In this document: piece after piece, positions 25,337 through 33,421 of the stretch
How positions within the stretch are numbered: position 1 is the stretch's first letter
Layout: each line of letters starts with the position of its first letter
Assembly: GCA_963623875.1 (NCBI GenBank)
Contig: CAVFNL010000031.1
Location: 1 to 51,221, forward strand
Length of the DNA stretch: 51,221 nt
Source of the DNA: UBA3206 sp963623875
GTDB taxonomy: Bacteria; Bacillota_I; Bacilli_A; Acholeplasmatales; Anaeroplasmataceae
Reading direction: 5' to 3'
Translations under genes and position numbers: made by a program
Notes under the pieces: generated by a model
The model's database searches: none
Seen by the model: the letters and a program-made list of their open reading frames with translations, nothing else
Told to the model about the DNA's origin: nothing

Positions 25337-26848
25337 CTATTTTTTTAGTTCATCTTTTTTAATTTCTTTAACATTATCTTTATCAATGATATTATCTATG
25401 ATATTTATTTCATTTTTAAGTTCATCAACTATTTTTCTTTCACCATCAAATTTCATATCAATTTTTCTAATGGAATAATCTTTGTTTTCAAATGTCTTTT
25501 TAATATCATCTTCAATAAGTGCAAATCTTTCTTCTTGTTTGCTTGTATCTTTAAATTTCTTATCAAAAGATTTTTGAATATTTTTAATACCAATTCTAAA
25601 TATTTTTCTTCTCAACCAACCATAATTAGCTTTTTCATATTCTTCTTGATTATAATTGAATTTAATTGGTTGTATATCATATCCAATTTCATTTTTACAA
25701 CTATTAAAACGAACCATGTCAATGCGCTTATCACCCTTTGTGATTGCGTTTAGTAATATAACGGAGGTTGCTCTATTAATAAGTACTGATTTAGTTGATT
25801 CTTTGTGTGAATTAATACTTCCATCATCATTTAAAATATCATAATTTTTAATCCAATCAGGAACATAAGATGCAAGAGGACGACCATCTAAATAAATACA
25901 TTTTGTGTAAAGATTATGATGTCCAAGATTATTTAAAACACTCTTTTCATTAGTATCATCACCAACAACTTTTAAAAGTAAATTTCTTGAAAGTGCAATT
26001 AATTGACTTGAATATTTTGAATTCTTTAAACCATCTTCTGTAATCTTTGTTTTAGCAACATCATACATATCATTTAAAACATCAAATTCAAGATATTTTG
26101 AGTTCTTTTGTTCTCTTAAAGCCGCATCAAGGCCTGCTTTAGTAAATTTTTCTTCTCTATCATATTCTTCCGCAATTATCTTAGCCTCTTCAATTGCTTC
26201 TTCTGTTTCAGCTTCATCCATGTCAATAAACTTTTTACTATCGTCTGAATTTCCCATATTAACTGTCATATCAATATATCTATTAATGACAACTTTTCCT
26301 TTATTAAATTCTTTTGTAATATCAAACATGTAATTAACACTAAACTTATCTATCGCATCATTTTTCTTGACTTTTTCTAGCGAATTTAATCTTTCGCTAA
26401 AATATTTTTTATTTTCTTCCTTTTTAATTCCAAAAGTTTGTGTATTTGCCAAGTAAACTAATGATTTAAAATAATCATCATCACTTTTAGCTTCCATAAA
26501 TTCAGTGTATTTTGCTTGAAAATCAAATAGCATATCAAGGTGTGGTTTTATTCTTATATCTCTTGCTTCTTTTTCTTCTTTTGTTAATTCTTTTTCTCTT
26601 GACAATCCATCAAGAAAGTCATGCATTAATCCTCTAGATTTTTCTTTGAATTCATCTACTGAAATATCAGGGTTATTTGCTACAAATATATAACACATAG
26701 ATTTTAAATCTCTTCCATCCATCCCTGCAAAATCAAAATTAGTAAATTCTTTTTTTATTTCATCAATAACATTTCTGCAATATTCTAACTTCTTTAATGC
26801 TTTATTTAATTTTTCTTCATCTTTAATATACTTATTTCCTTCTAACAT
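25337..26848 (-). CDS. Unknown protein, paralogue of the next gene downstream
   Basis: An unrecognised 503-residue protein, mostly helical and highly charged, without signal peptide or membrane helix. It aligns by eye with its downstream neighbour over most of its length: the N-terminal helices (about 13-80), then NNLGHHNLYTKC and YLDGRPLASYVPDW (306-332), LLNAITKGDKRID (365-377), IGYDIQPIKFN (388-398) and a Trp-Leu-Arg-Arg-Lys basic region (411-415). An acidic helix (209-232) is present here and seems missing in the neighbour. The tandem, diverged pair suggests an old duplication under selection. The ribosome binding site AGAGGT lies 7 bases before ATG. Function unknown. Confidence 0.7.
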   Translation of the reverse strand: MLEGNKYIKDEEKLNKALKKLEYCRNVIDEIKKEFTNFDFAGMDGRDLKSMCYIFVANNPDISVDEFKEKSRGLMHDFLDGLSREKELTKEEKEARDIRIKPHLDMLFDFQAKYTEFMEAKSDDDYFKSLVYLANTQTFGIKKEENKKYFSERLNSLEKVKKNDAIDKFSVNYMFDITKEFNKGKVVINRYIDMTVNMGNSDDSKKFIDMDEAETEEAIEEAKIIAEEYDREEKFTKAGLDAALREQKNSKYLEFDVLNDMYDVAKTKITEDGLKNSKYSSQLIALSRNLLLKVVGDDTNEKSVLNNLGHHNLYTKCIYLDGRPLASYVPDWIKNYDILNDDGSINSHKESTKSVLINRATSVILLNAITKGDKRIDMVRFNSCKNEIGYDIQPIKFNYNQEEYEKANYGWLRRKIFRIGIKNIQKSFDKKFKDTSKQEERFALIEDDIKKTFENKDYSIRKIDMKFDGERKIVDELKNEINIIDNIIDKDNVKEIKKDELKK

Positions 26849-26860
26849 TTTTTATACCTC

Positions 26861-28765
26861 TTATTTCTTCAATTTCATATCATTATTTTTTAAAACATCA
26901 GCATAAACCACATTATGCTTGTCATCATCTAGTTTAATATTTATATTTTGTCTTTCTTGTTTTTCAAGGTTGATTTTATATTTTTCAATCTTAATATTAA
27001 TATTAATCATTTTATCCATTTGGTCTTTAATAATCTCTACCTCTTCTACGCTTTTATTTTTAGCGAGAAGGGCTACTTGATTAATAGTTTCTTTAATCTC
27101 TTCTTGTTCTAAGACATATTGTTCAATTACATCTTTATAACTTAAAGCAGGACGCTCTTTAATACTATCAACTATTTCATCAGTACTTTTAGATACTTTA
27201 TCAATATCTTCTTCTATATCTTTATCTTGATTTTTCAAATAACGAATAAAATCAATAATATTCATTGTATTAGCATATATGTCTGGTTCTAAAAGGTCTA
27301 GTAGTTTTCTTTGATTCATAGAAATCATTTCCATGTAAACTTCTCTATCTTTTTCAGAATCTGTTAAATATGGTAAGGATTTAAGATCTGTAAAATATTT
27401 ATTATATTCTTCAGTCCTTTTATCCCTTTCAATATTGCTAAATACCTCAAATTTATCTTTTAAGCTATATGATATTGATAAGTTAAGCTTATTAACTTCT
27501 GCCGTAAGCATTTGAGTGTTATACGACTTCTTATATGATGTTTGTCCACTATATAATAACAATATAGCTTTAATATCATCATTTTTAACATCTTTTTGAT
27601 TAAGCTTATCAGCTAAATTATTAAATTTTAAATTTTCTTTAAATTCTTCTAATTCATTAATTAATTTTTCTTTTGTATTAATATCATCAATACTTATCTT
27701 CTTTAAGTTTACAATATTTAATATTCTATATAATGTTTTTAATATGAATAATTCTTTAATATAATCTAGGTCTAAGATATCATCTTTAATGAAATCCATA
27801 TCAATCTCAAACCCATATTTTTTAAACATATCTTTAAGTTCTAATAATATATATTCTAAATTTGGACATTTAGATATAGCCTCATTAAAATTTAAGTTGT
27901 TTTTTAATAAATCTTCTTTAAAGTTTTGTAAAACTAAATTTAAAGCTTTAGTTATTAAATCAAAAGGAATATCATTTGTTTTAATAAACGAATCAAAACT
28001 TAAATTATTTTTTGATTTAAAAGAAACTCTACTATAATCATATTTAGTAATAACTTCTTTTTCATTAAGCAATAAAATTAATTTATTATAATCTTCATTT
28101 TTAATATTGAGGTTTTCACATATCTTATATATCTTATTGTAATCATTTAGCACATAAGCATTTTTTAATTCATCAACATATTTCCTTTGACCTATTGATA
28201 TTAAGAATTTATATATTTTATCTTGTTTAGCTAAATTTTTAAATATTTCCTCTTTTGATACACTATAAAAATTCTTAACATTGTAGTTCATCACACTTAA
28301 AAACATTTTATATATATTTTCTTTGTTATAAACAGGTTTTGAATTTAATAATATTCTTTTATTATTTTTTCTTATAAGCAAATCATCAATACGATTTTTG
28401 AATTTATAGTTATAATTTAGTTTAAGAATTTTTTCATACATAGCTGTATCTATATCAGGATTTTTTTCTAATAGTTCAATTAGATACAATAATTCTTCTT
28501 CATTTAATTTAAGAGAATCTCCTTTTGTATTAAGCGTTACTTTTACGAAATTTACAAGTGATTGTTGATCATCAATAAGTCCTATATTTGAATATATTTC
28601 TTCTAATGCATAATCTATTTCTTCATTCGAATATCCATAAAGGCTTGATGTTATTTCGTTTGATTTAATGCATTGAAGTGATTTAAAATACGAATTCAAA
28701 TCTTTGTATGATATATTTTTTTCTATCTCTGCCTTCTTTAAATCAATATCTTGTAAAATACTCAT
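26861..28765 (-). CDS. Large helical protein of unknown function
   Basis: An unrecognised protein of 634 residues, almost wholly helical by pattern, rich in Lys, Asn, Asp, Ile and Leu, without signal peptide or membrane segment. The last 150 residues look like coiled coil (KSTDEIVDSIKERPAL, then EQEEIKETINQVALLAKN and long Glu/Lys-rich helices). I see no enzyme motif. I place the start at the ATG at 28765, with AAGGAAGGGG upstream; a GTG at 28774 overlaps that site. It is the second of four genes in the unit (gaps of 12-27 bases), so it belongs functionally to the secretion locus, perhaps as substrate, scaffold or chaperone. Confidence 0.65.
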   Translation of the reverse strand: MSILQDIDLKKAEIEKNISYKDLNSYFKSLQCIKSNEITSSLYGYSNEEIDYALEEIYSNIGLIDDQQSLVNFVKVTLNTKGDSLKLNEEELLYLIELLEKNPDIDTAMYEKILKLNYNYKFKNRIDDLLIRKNNKRILLNSKPVYNKENIYKMFLSVMNYNVKNFYSVSKEEIFKNLAKQDKIYKFLISIGQRKYVDELKNAYVLNDYNKIYKICENLNIKNEDYNKLILLLNEKEVITKYDYSRVSFKSKNNLSFDSFIKTNDIPFDLITKALNLVLQNFKEDLLKNNLNFNEAISKCPNLEYILLELKDMFKKYGFEIDMDFIKDDILDLDYIKELFILKTLYRILNIVNLKKISIDDINTKEKLINELEEFKENLKFNNLADKLNQKDVKNDDIKAILLLYSGQTSYKKSYNTQMLTAEVNKLNLSISYSLKDKFEVFSNIERDKRTEEYNKYFTDLKSLPYLTDSEKDREVYMEMISMNQRKLLDLLEPDIYANTMNIIDFIRYLKNQDKDIEEDIDKVSKSTDEIVDSIKERPALSYKDVIEQYVLEQEEIKETINQVALLAKNKSVEEVEIIKDQMDKMININIKIEKYKINLEKQERQNINIKLDDDKHNVVYADVLKNNDMKLKK

Positions 28766-28792
28766 AAAAGTCACCCCTTCCTTATGTTAGTT

Positions 28793-29710
28793 TTAAGGTC
28801 TTATTTCTTCTTTCTTGTCCTCTAAAATAATTCTATCGCTTTCTTTTGTAAGTTTTAAATTAACGTTATTAATCAATTCTTCTTCATTAACTTCGTTAAT
28901 TAGTTCAGGAACTTCAATTGGTTTTCTAAATTCATTTGAAGCCATATCAATAATATTATCAGTTGCAATATTATTATCTTTCAATTTATTTTCAATTATT
29001 ACTTCATTAATATTTAGATTATCATCTAGATTATTATTTTCGTTTAAAATATTATTTGTAAGATCATTTTCTTTAGCATCTTTATTGTTGATGTTGTTTT
29101 CGTTTAAAATGTTATTATCTAAAATTTTGTCATCATTTAAATCGTTATTAATATTATTTTCATTTTCAAGATTTAAATTATTGTCTTTTAAAAGATTATT
29201 ATCAATAATCAAATCATCTTTTAAAAGGTCATTATCTAATTCTTTATTATTAACTCTTTGGTTTGCAAGGCTTTTACTACGATCATACTTAGAATTTTCT
29301 CTTATTACCTTCTCCATAACTTTCTTTTCTCTTGCAGAACTTATCGTAGAGACTATTGCGGTTATAGCTTTTTTAATTAATTTGAATAAAAGATATATCG
29401 CAGTAATTAATAACTTATACCATTTTAATGGCTCTTTATCAGGCATTTCTTGAATGCCTTTATTCTTTTTCTTTTCATTTTCTTCAAGCTTATTAGTTTT
29501 TTCATTATAATCAATAAATTTAGGTTCACCATTTACATAAGCTATAATTTTTTTATCCTTTGAAGCTTTATCAATTTTATTTTTAGTTAAAAGATCTCCG
29601 GATTTAGTAAATATCTTTTTTTCGTGTATAGCATCATCAAGAGAAGTTTTATAATTATCTAAGCAAAATTGCTCTAGGGCTTTTTTGAAATTATTATTGT
29701 CTTTTGGCAT
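28793..29710 (-). CDS. Protein with membrane-binding segment and Asn/Asp/Leu repeat tail
   Basis: A 305-residue protein I do not recognise. Residues 1-85 form a charged N-terminal domain (with KKIIAYVNGEPKFIDYNEK). Residues about 95-122 contain a hydrophobic, Lys-flanked segment (WYKLLITAIYLLFKLIKKAI, then TAIVSTIS), which may be a membrane or amphipathic helix. Residues about 155-255 are low-complexity repeats of Asn, Asp, Leu and Ile, with two near-identical copies of NNILNENN. It is the first gene behind the unit's promoter, with a strong ribosome binding site (AGGAGGT). The repeat tail could be an extended linker or bait for a partner. It could also simply reflect AT-rich drift. Confidence 0.65.
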   Translation of the reverse strand: MPKDNNNFKKALEQFCLDNYKTSLDDAIHEKKIFTKSGDLLTKNKIDKASKDKKIIAYVNGEPKFIDYNEKTNKLEENEKKKNKGIQEMPDKEPLKWYKLLITAIYLLFKLIKKAITAIVSTISSAREKKVMEKVIRENSKYDRSKSLANQRVNNKELDNDLLKDDLIIDNNLLKDNNLNLENENNINNDLNDDKILDNNILNENNINNKDAKENDLTNNILNENNNLDDNLNINEVIIENKLKDNNIATDNIIDMASNEFRKPIEVPELINEVNEEELINNVNLKLTKESDRIILEDKKEEIRP

Positions 29711-29734
29711 AATATACCTCCTACTCTTCCATTT

Positions 29735-29763
29735 ATTTTAACACATAATAATTCTTCTTTCAA
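29735..29763 (-). promoter_or_regulatory. Promoter at the head of the secretion locus
   Basis: On the minus strand, -35 TTGAAA (29763-29758) and -10 TAAAAT (29740-29735), separated by 17 bases, lie 25 bases before the first gene's start at 29710. This promoter drives the four unknown genes and, by read-through, possibly the whole 23-kb locus. Confidence 0.75.
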
Positions 29764-29796
29764 TTTAAGACTATTAATAGGAACTTATTTTGAATA

Positions 29797-29829
29797 ATAA
29801 AAAGAAAATCACGCTACAAAACGTGATTT
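29797..29829 (-). terminator. Terminator of the lipid kinase gene
   Basis: AAATCACG (29806-29813) and CGTGATTT (29822-29829) pair perfectly around an 8-base loop and are followed on the minus strand by a T-rich tract. It lies just after the kinase stop and insulates the secretion locus from upstream transcription. Confidence 0.85.
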
Positions 29830-29830
29830 A

Positions 29831-30772
29831 TTATTTTTCTATTTTCTTTTCAAAATCATTTTTGAATAATTTTTCATATGTCTTTTTAGGGACTATGATA
29901 TTTATAGCATGTCTTATTACTTCAATATTTGCAATACTTGATGAAAACGCAAGTTCACCATCAACATTAAAATCAATTTCTTTATCAGATTCAATTTTTA
30001 TTTTACTACAAGAAAAAGTTCTTACTCCTTCTTTTTCTTTTACTCTATCTCCGAATAAAACGAATCTTATTGATCTTAAAAGAGAAAAGTGGGTTGTTTT
30101 TTCTACAACAGTAATATCTATCGTACCATCATTTAAAAATGGTTTTTTCTTCCTATATATTTTAAATCCACCAAATTGTTGCCAGTTAAAGCCAAAAATA
30201 ACATAACAATTTGAGTAAGTCTCGCTTCCATCTTCAAAAGTAAGTCTCAATCTCATTCCACCTTTTTTAGGCAGTTCTTGTAGGGCTCTTACTCCGTAAG
30301 CAATTTTCCCAAGTCTTTTTTTCAATTTATAGTCGATATCATAAGATATAGCTGTAAACTTACCTGCCGCAAAGATGTATGCACTATAACTATCATTTAC
30401 TTTTACAATGTCCATTTTAACAGGAACACCTTGCTCAACATTTTTTAATCCTTTTTTTATATTCTTTTTTAATTTTAAAATTTTTCCTACATCATTTACA
30501 GTACCTGCAGGAATGTATGCAAGATTTGATTTTACATTTCCCTGCATCATACCTGTTATTGTTTCATTTAATGTTCCATCTCCACCTGATGTTAGGATTA
30601 AATCATAATTACTTCCACATTCCCTAATATGTTCTGTAATACTTTTAGGTGCAGTTGATGGAAACATATCAACTTCATATCCAATATTTTCAAGTGATTT
30701 TTTTACTAAGTTTTCGTTCTTTGTAATCTTTTGCGTACCGCTTTTAGGATTATAAGTTACTAAAGCTCTCAC
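29831..30772 (-). CDS. Diacylglycerol-kinase-family lipid kinase (DagK/YegS type)
   Basis: A soluble lipid kinase that phosphorylates diacylglycerol or a related lipid with ATP, feeding it back into phospholipid synthesis. The nucleotide-binding motif GGDGT lies near 63-67, preceded by YNPKSG at the N-terminus and followed by AGTVNDVGK, the GT-x-ND motif. DGTIDITVVE and an NVDGE near the C-terminus are typical of the DgkB/YegS fold. I place the start at the GTG at 30772, 7 bases after GGGGG; a TTG at 30778 is too close to that ribosome binding site. Its own promoter and terminator make it a single-gene unit. About 313 residues is normal for the family. Confidence 0.9.
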   Translation of the reverse strand: MRALVTYNPKSGTQKITKNENLVKKSLENIGYEVDMFPSTAPKSITEHIRECGSNYDLILTSGGDGTLNETITGMMQGNVKSNLAYIPAGTVNDVGKILKLKKNIKKGLKNVEQGVPVKMDIVKVNDSYSAYIFAAGKFTAISYDIDYKLKKRLGKIAYGVRALQELPKKGGMRLRLTFEDGSETYSNCYVIFGFNWQQFGGFKIYRKKKPFLNDGTIDITVVEKTTHFSLLRSIRFVLFGDRVKEKEGVRTFSCSKIKIESDKEIDFNVDGELAFSSSIANIEVIRHAINIIVPKKTYEKLFKNDFEKKIEK

Positions 30773-30798
30773 ATTCAATCCCCCTTTTTACATATAAA

Positions 30799-30827
30799 AT
30801 TATATAATAAGATTAATTATAATACAA
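30799..30827 (-). promoter_or_regulatory. Promoter of the lipid kinase gene
   Basis: On the minus strand, -35 TTGTAT (30827-30822) and -10 TATAAT (30804-30799) have a 17-base spacer. They lie about 27 bases before the GTG start. Confidence 0.65.
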
Positions 30828-30914
30828 TGAATAATATTTTATAAATAGTCCATTATCTTTAATTTCAATCCACCAAATCCGCTATTAGAATTAGAAGAGA
30901 CTACATTAAACTTA

Positions 30915-30951
30915 TATAAAACAAAAACGAACCTGTATAAAACAAGTTCGT
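30915..30951 (-). terminator. Terminator of the tRNA operon
   Basis: On the minus strand ACGAACTTG and CAGGTTCGT pair (one G-U) around a 7-base loop and are followed by TTTTTGTTTT. It lies 12 bases beyond the tRNA-Glu CCA end. Confidence 0.85.
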
Positions 30952-30963
30952 ATTAGAGTCAAA

Positions 30964-31039
30964 TGGTGACCCGTACGGGGTTCGAACCCATAAATGCATG
31001 CGTGAAAGGCATGTGTGTTAACCATTTCACCAACGGGCC
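30964..31039 (-). tRNA. tRNA-Glu (anticodon UUC)
   Basis: A 76-base cloverleaf with encoded CCA. The acceptor stem pairs GGCCCGT with ACGGGTC (one G-U), discriminator base A. The anticodon loop CTTTCAC gives UUC. The T loop is GGGTTCGAACCC. It lies 5 bases downstream of tRNA-Ser in the same transcript. Confidence 0.95.
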
Positions 31040-31044
31040 AAAAG

Positions 31045-31135
31045 TGGCGGAGTAAGAGGGATTCGAACCCTCGCACCAGTTACCCAGTCTACTTCCTTAG
31101 CAGGGAAGCCTCTTGAGCCTCTTGAGTATTACTCC
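31045..31135 (-). tRNA. tRNA-Ser (anticodon GCU)
   Basis: A 91-base tRNA with encoded CCA and the long variable arm expected for serine. The acceptor stem pairs GGAGTAA with TTACTCC perfectly, discriminator base G. The anticodon loop CTGCTAA gives GCU, reading AGC/AGU codons. The T arm is GAGGGTTCGAATCCCTC. Confidence 0.95.
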
Positions 31136-31151
31136 ACGTTCAAGCTTTTTC

Positions 31152-31180
31152 ATTATAGCAACTATTTTTTAAATAGTCAA
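31152..31180 (-). promoter_or_regulatory. Strong promoter of the tRNA-Ser/tRNA-Glu operon
   Basis: On the minus strand, -35 TTGACT (31180-31175) and -10 TATAAT (31157-31152) with a 17-base spacer give a start near 31145, about 10 bases before tRNA-Ser. It lies just after the tex stop codon. Confidence 0.85.
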
Positions 31181-31208
31181 CAAAAAAGCTATTACGTTTA
31201 TAAAAAAA

Positions 31209-33371
31209 TTATTCTTTTATCATAGAAAGTTGTAATTTGTGGTTGTCTTTGTCTATATCTAGAACATACACATCGATTATATCTCCAACTTTTAATATAT
31301 CTTTAGGATGTGAAACAAACTTTTTGGACATTTTTGATTTATGTACCAATCCGTCATATTTTACGCCACAATCAACAAATGCACCAAAGTCGACAACATT
31401 ACGAACAACACCTGATAATTTTTCACCTATTTTTAAATCTTCAAAATGTTTGATGTCATCTCTTAATTTTGGAGCCTCATAATCATCACGTGGATCTCTT
31501 GTAGGAGCTTTTATAGCATTTAAAATATCTTCTAATGTGTATTTATCAACATCAATATTATTAAGTATGTCTTTTATATTCGCATTACATACTTTATCCA
31601 CCGCATCAGAAGTACCAACGCTATCTATATCTAGATATTCCATTATTTTTTTAGCAGCCTCATATGATTCAGGGTGTATTTTAGTATTATCTAAAATATT
31701 TTTTGAATCAGGCACTCTAATAAAACCTACAGCCTGTTCATATGTTTTAGGACCTAATTTCGAAACTTTTAAAAGTTCTTTTCTAGATTTTATTCCATCA
31801 TTTTCATTTCTATATTCTACTATATTTGAAGCTATAGTTTTAGAAATACCCGCAACATGTGATAACAATGTTTCAGACGCTGTGTTTACATCAACTCCTA
31901 CAGAGTTAACCGCATCTTCAACTACCGCATCAAGAGATTTTGTAAGTTGTGTTTCTGATACATCATGTTGATATTGTCCTACTCCGATAGCCTTAGGTTC
32001 GATTTTAACAAGTTCTGCAAGTGGATCTTGAAGTCTTCTTGCGATTGATACTGCACTACGCTCTTCAACGTGATATTCAGGAAATTCATCTTGGGCTAAT
32101 TTTGATGCACTATAGACTGAAGCCCCTGCTTCACTTACGATTGCATATTTAACATCTAGATTATATTCTTTAATTGTATTTGATACAAATTCCTCGGTTT
32201 CTCTTGATGCAGTACCATTGCCTATTGATATTATATCTACATGATATTTATTAATCATATTCTTTAATATTAATTTACTTTCATTTAATGCTTTTTCATC
32301 AACTGCTTGTCCCTTTTTTCTTTCATTTGGATAAATGACACTTTTATCTAACACTTTACCAAATTTATCTACTACAGCCATTTTACAACCCGTTCTAAAG
32401 GCTGGGTCAATTCCTAGTACCACCTTCCCTTTGATAGGAGCTTGCATTAAAAGATTCTTAAGATTTAGACTAAACACTTCAATAGCACCTTCGGATGCAA
32501 TTTTAAATAAGTTTTGTCTTACTTCACGCTCAATAGATGGCTTGATAAGCCTTTCGTATGAATCAATTATGGCATTTTTAATATCATTTAAGAAAGTTGT
32601 ATTATGATTAAATATTACATTTTTATTTAGATATTCAATATATTTTTTATCATCAAAGATTGCGCTAACATTTAATATCCCTTCTTTTTCACCTCTATTA
32701 AGTGCTAAAACCCTATGGTTCTTTATTGTTTTTATACATTCACTATAATCATAATAATTCTTGTATGTTTCGCTTAAATCTTCTGCGCTATTTTTCTTTT
32801 TAGATGAAATAATTCCAAACTTCATCATGTCTTCTCTTATATATTTTCTAAAATCAGAATTATCTGATATATCCTGCGCAACAATATATAATGCATTTTC
32901 TAATACTTCATCAATATTTTTAAAAGTATCGTTTATATATTCTTTTAAAACATCTTCCTTAGATTTTACTATAGGCTCTGTTACTATAAAATCCGCAAGT
33001 GGTTTTAATCCACAAGAAATGGCTTTAGAAGCTTTAGTTTGTCTTCCTTCTTTATATGGTCTATAAATATCTTCTACTTCAACCATTTTTTTTGCATTAT
33101 CAATTTTTTTACTTAATTCTTCTGTAAGAAGACCTTTTTCATTTATTATTTTTTTAATGCTTTCTTTTCTTTTATCAAGTTCAACCTCGTATTCATATAA
33201 ATCAGAAATCATTCTTATTTGATTTTCATCCATACCATGTGTCATTTCTTTACGATATCTTGCAATAAATGGCACTGTAGCTTTATCTTCTAGTAGACCT
33301 ATTACAGTTTCGCAATCTTTTTTGTTTAATTTTAATTCATATGCAATGTTATTAATTATATCTAAATTCAT
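31209..33371 (-). CDS. tex: RNA-binding transcription accessory protein Tex
   Basis: A conserved cytoplasmic nucleic-acid-binding protein linked to transcription and RNA quality control. Domains in order: an N-terminal helical Tex domain (about 1-200, with the typical ATVPFIARYRKEMT at 31-44), a YqgF/RNase H-like domain from about 314 (GKVVLGIDPAFRTGCK), helix-hairpin-helix motifs at about 490-555 (HVAGISKTIA, then KLGPKTYEQAVGF) and a C-terminal S1 domain at about 648-720 (LSGVVRNVVDFGAFVDCG). The length of 720 residues is usual. The ATG start has ribosome binding site AGAGGT. The tRNA operon follows directly. Confidence 0.96.
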   Translation of the reverse strand: MNLDIINNIAYELKLNKKDCETVIGLLEDKATVPFIARYRKEMTHGMDENQIRMISDLYEYEVELDKRKESIKKIINEKGLLTEELSKKIDNAKKMVEVEDIYRPYKEGRQTKASKAISCGLKPLADFIVTEPIVKSKEDVLKEYINDTFKNIDEVLENALYIVAQDISDNSDFRKYIREDMMKFGIISSKKKNSAEDLSETYKNYYDYSECIKTIKNHRVLALNRGEKEGILNVSAIFDDKKYIEYLNKNVIFNHNTTFLNDIKNAIIDSYERLIKPSIEREVRQNLFKIASEGAIEVFSLNLKNLLMQAPIKGKVVLGIDPAFRTGCKMAVVDKFGKVLDKSVIYPNERKKGQAVDEKALNESKLILKNMINKYHVDIISIGNGTASRETEEFVSNTIKEYNLDVKYAIVSEAGASVYSASKLAQDEFPEYHVEERSAVSIARRLQDPLAELVKIEPKAIGVGQYQHDVSETQLTKSLDAVVEDAVNSVGVDVNTASETLLSHVAGISKTIASNIVEYRNENDGIKSRKELLKVSKLGPKTYEQAVGFIRVPDSKNILDNTKIHPESYEAAKKIMEYLDIDSVGTSDAVDKVCNANIKDILNNIDVDKYTLEDILNAIKAPTRDPRDDYEAPKLRDDIKHFEDLKIGEKLSGVVRNVVDFGAFVDCGVKYDGLVHKSKMSKKFVSHPKDILKVGDIIDVYVLDIDKDNHKLQLSMIKE

Positions 33372-33391
33372 TTATTTACCTCTTATAAAGA

Positions 33392-33418
33392 ATAAAGGAT
33401 TGAAAATCAATCCTTTAT
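33392..33418. terminator. Hairpin terminator after the small membrane-anchored protein gene
   Basis: Perfect 12-base arms (ATAAAGGATTGA / TCAATCCTTTAT) enclose a 3-base loop directly after the stop at 33422. The minus-strand tail ATTCTTTAT is only moderately T-rich, so some transcripts may run into tex. Confidence 0.7.
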
Positions 33419-33421
33419 ATT

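Noticed and set aside
28815..29453. Long plus-strand open frame of 212 codons
   Set aside because: It is antisense to the N/D/L repeat gene; its Ser/Leu/Phe composition is what the reverse of AT-rich Asn/Asp/Lys codons gives, and it has no ribosome binding site.
6761..29710. A complete integrative conjugative element
   Set aside because: No relaxase, integrase, excisionase, replication protein or flanking direct repeats could be seen, and the tRNA genes are about 1.2 kb away, beyond the lipid kinase gene.
30964..31135. tRNA genes as an attachment site for the secretion locus
   Set aside because: The dagK gene lies between them, the tRNA 3' ends are intact and I found no second copy of a tRNA end near 6700.
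31537..31971. Plus-strand open frame opposite tex
   Set aside because: It lies wholly inside the well-supported tex gene and has no promoter or ribosome binding site of its own.
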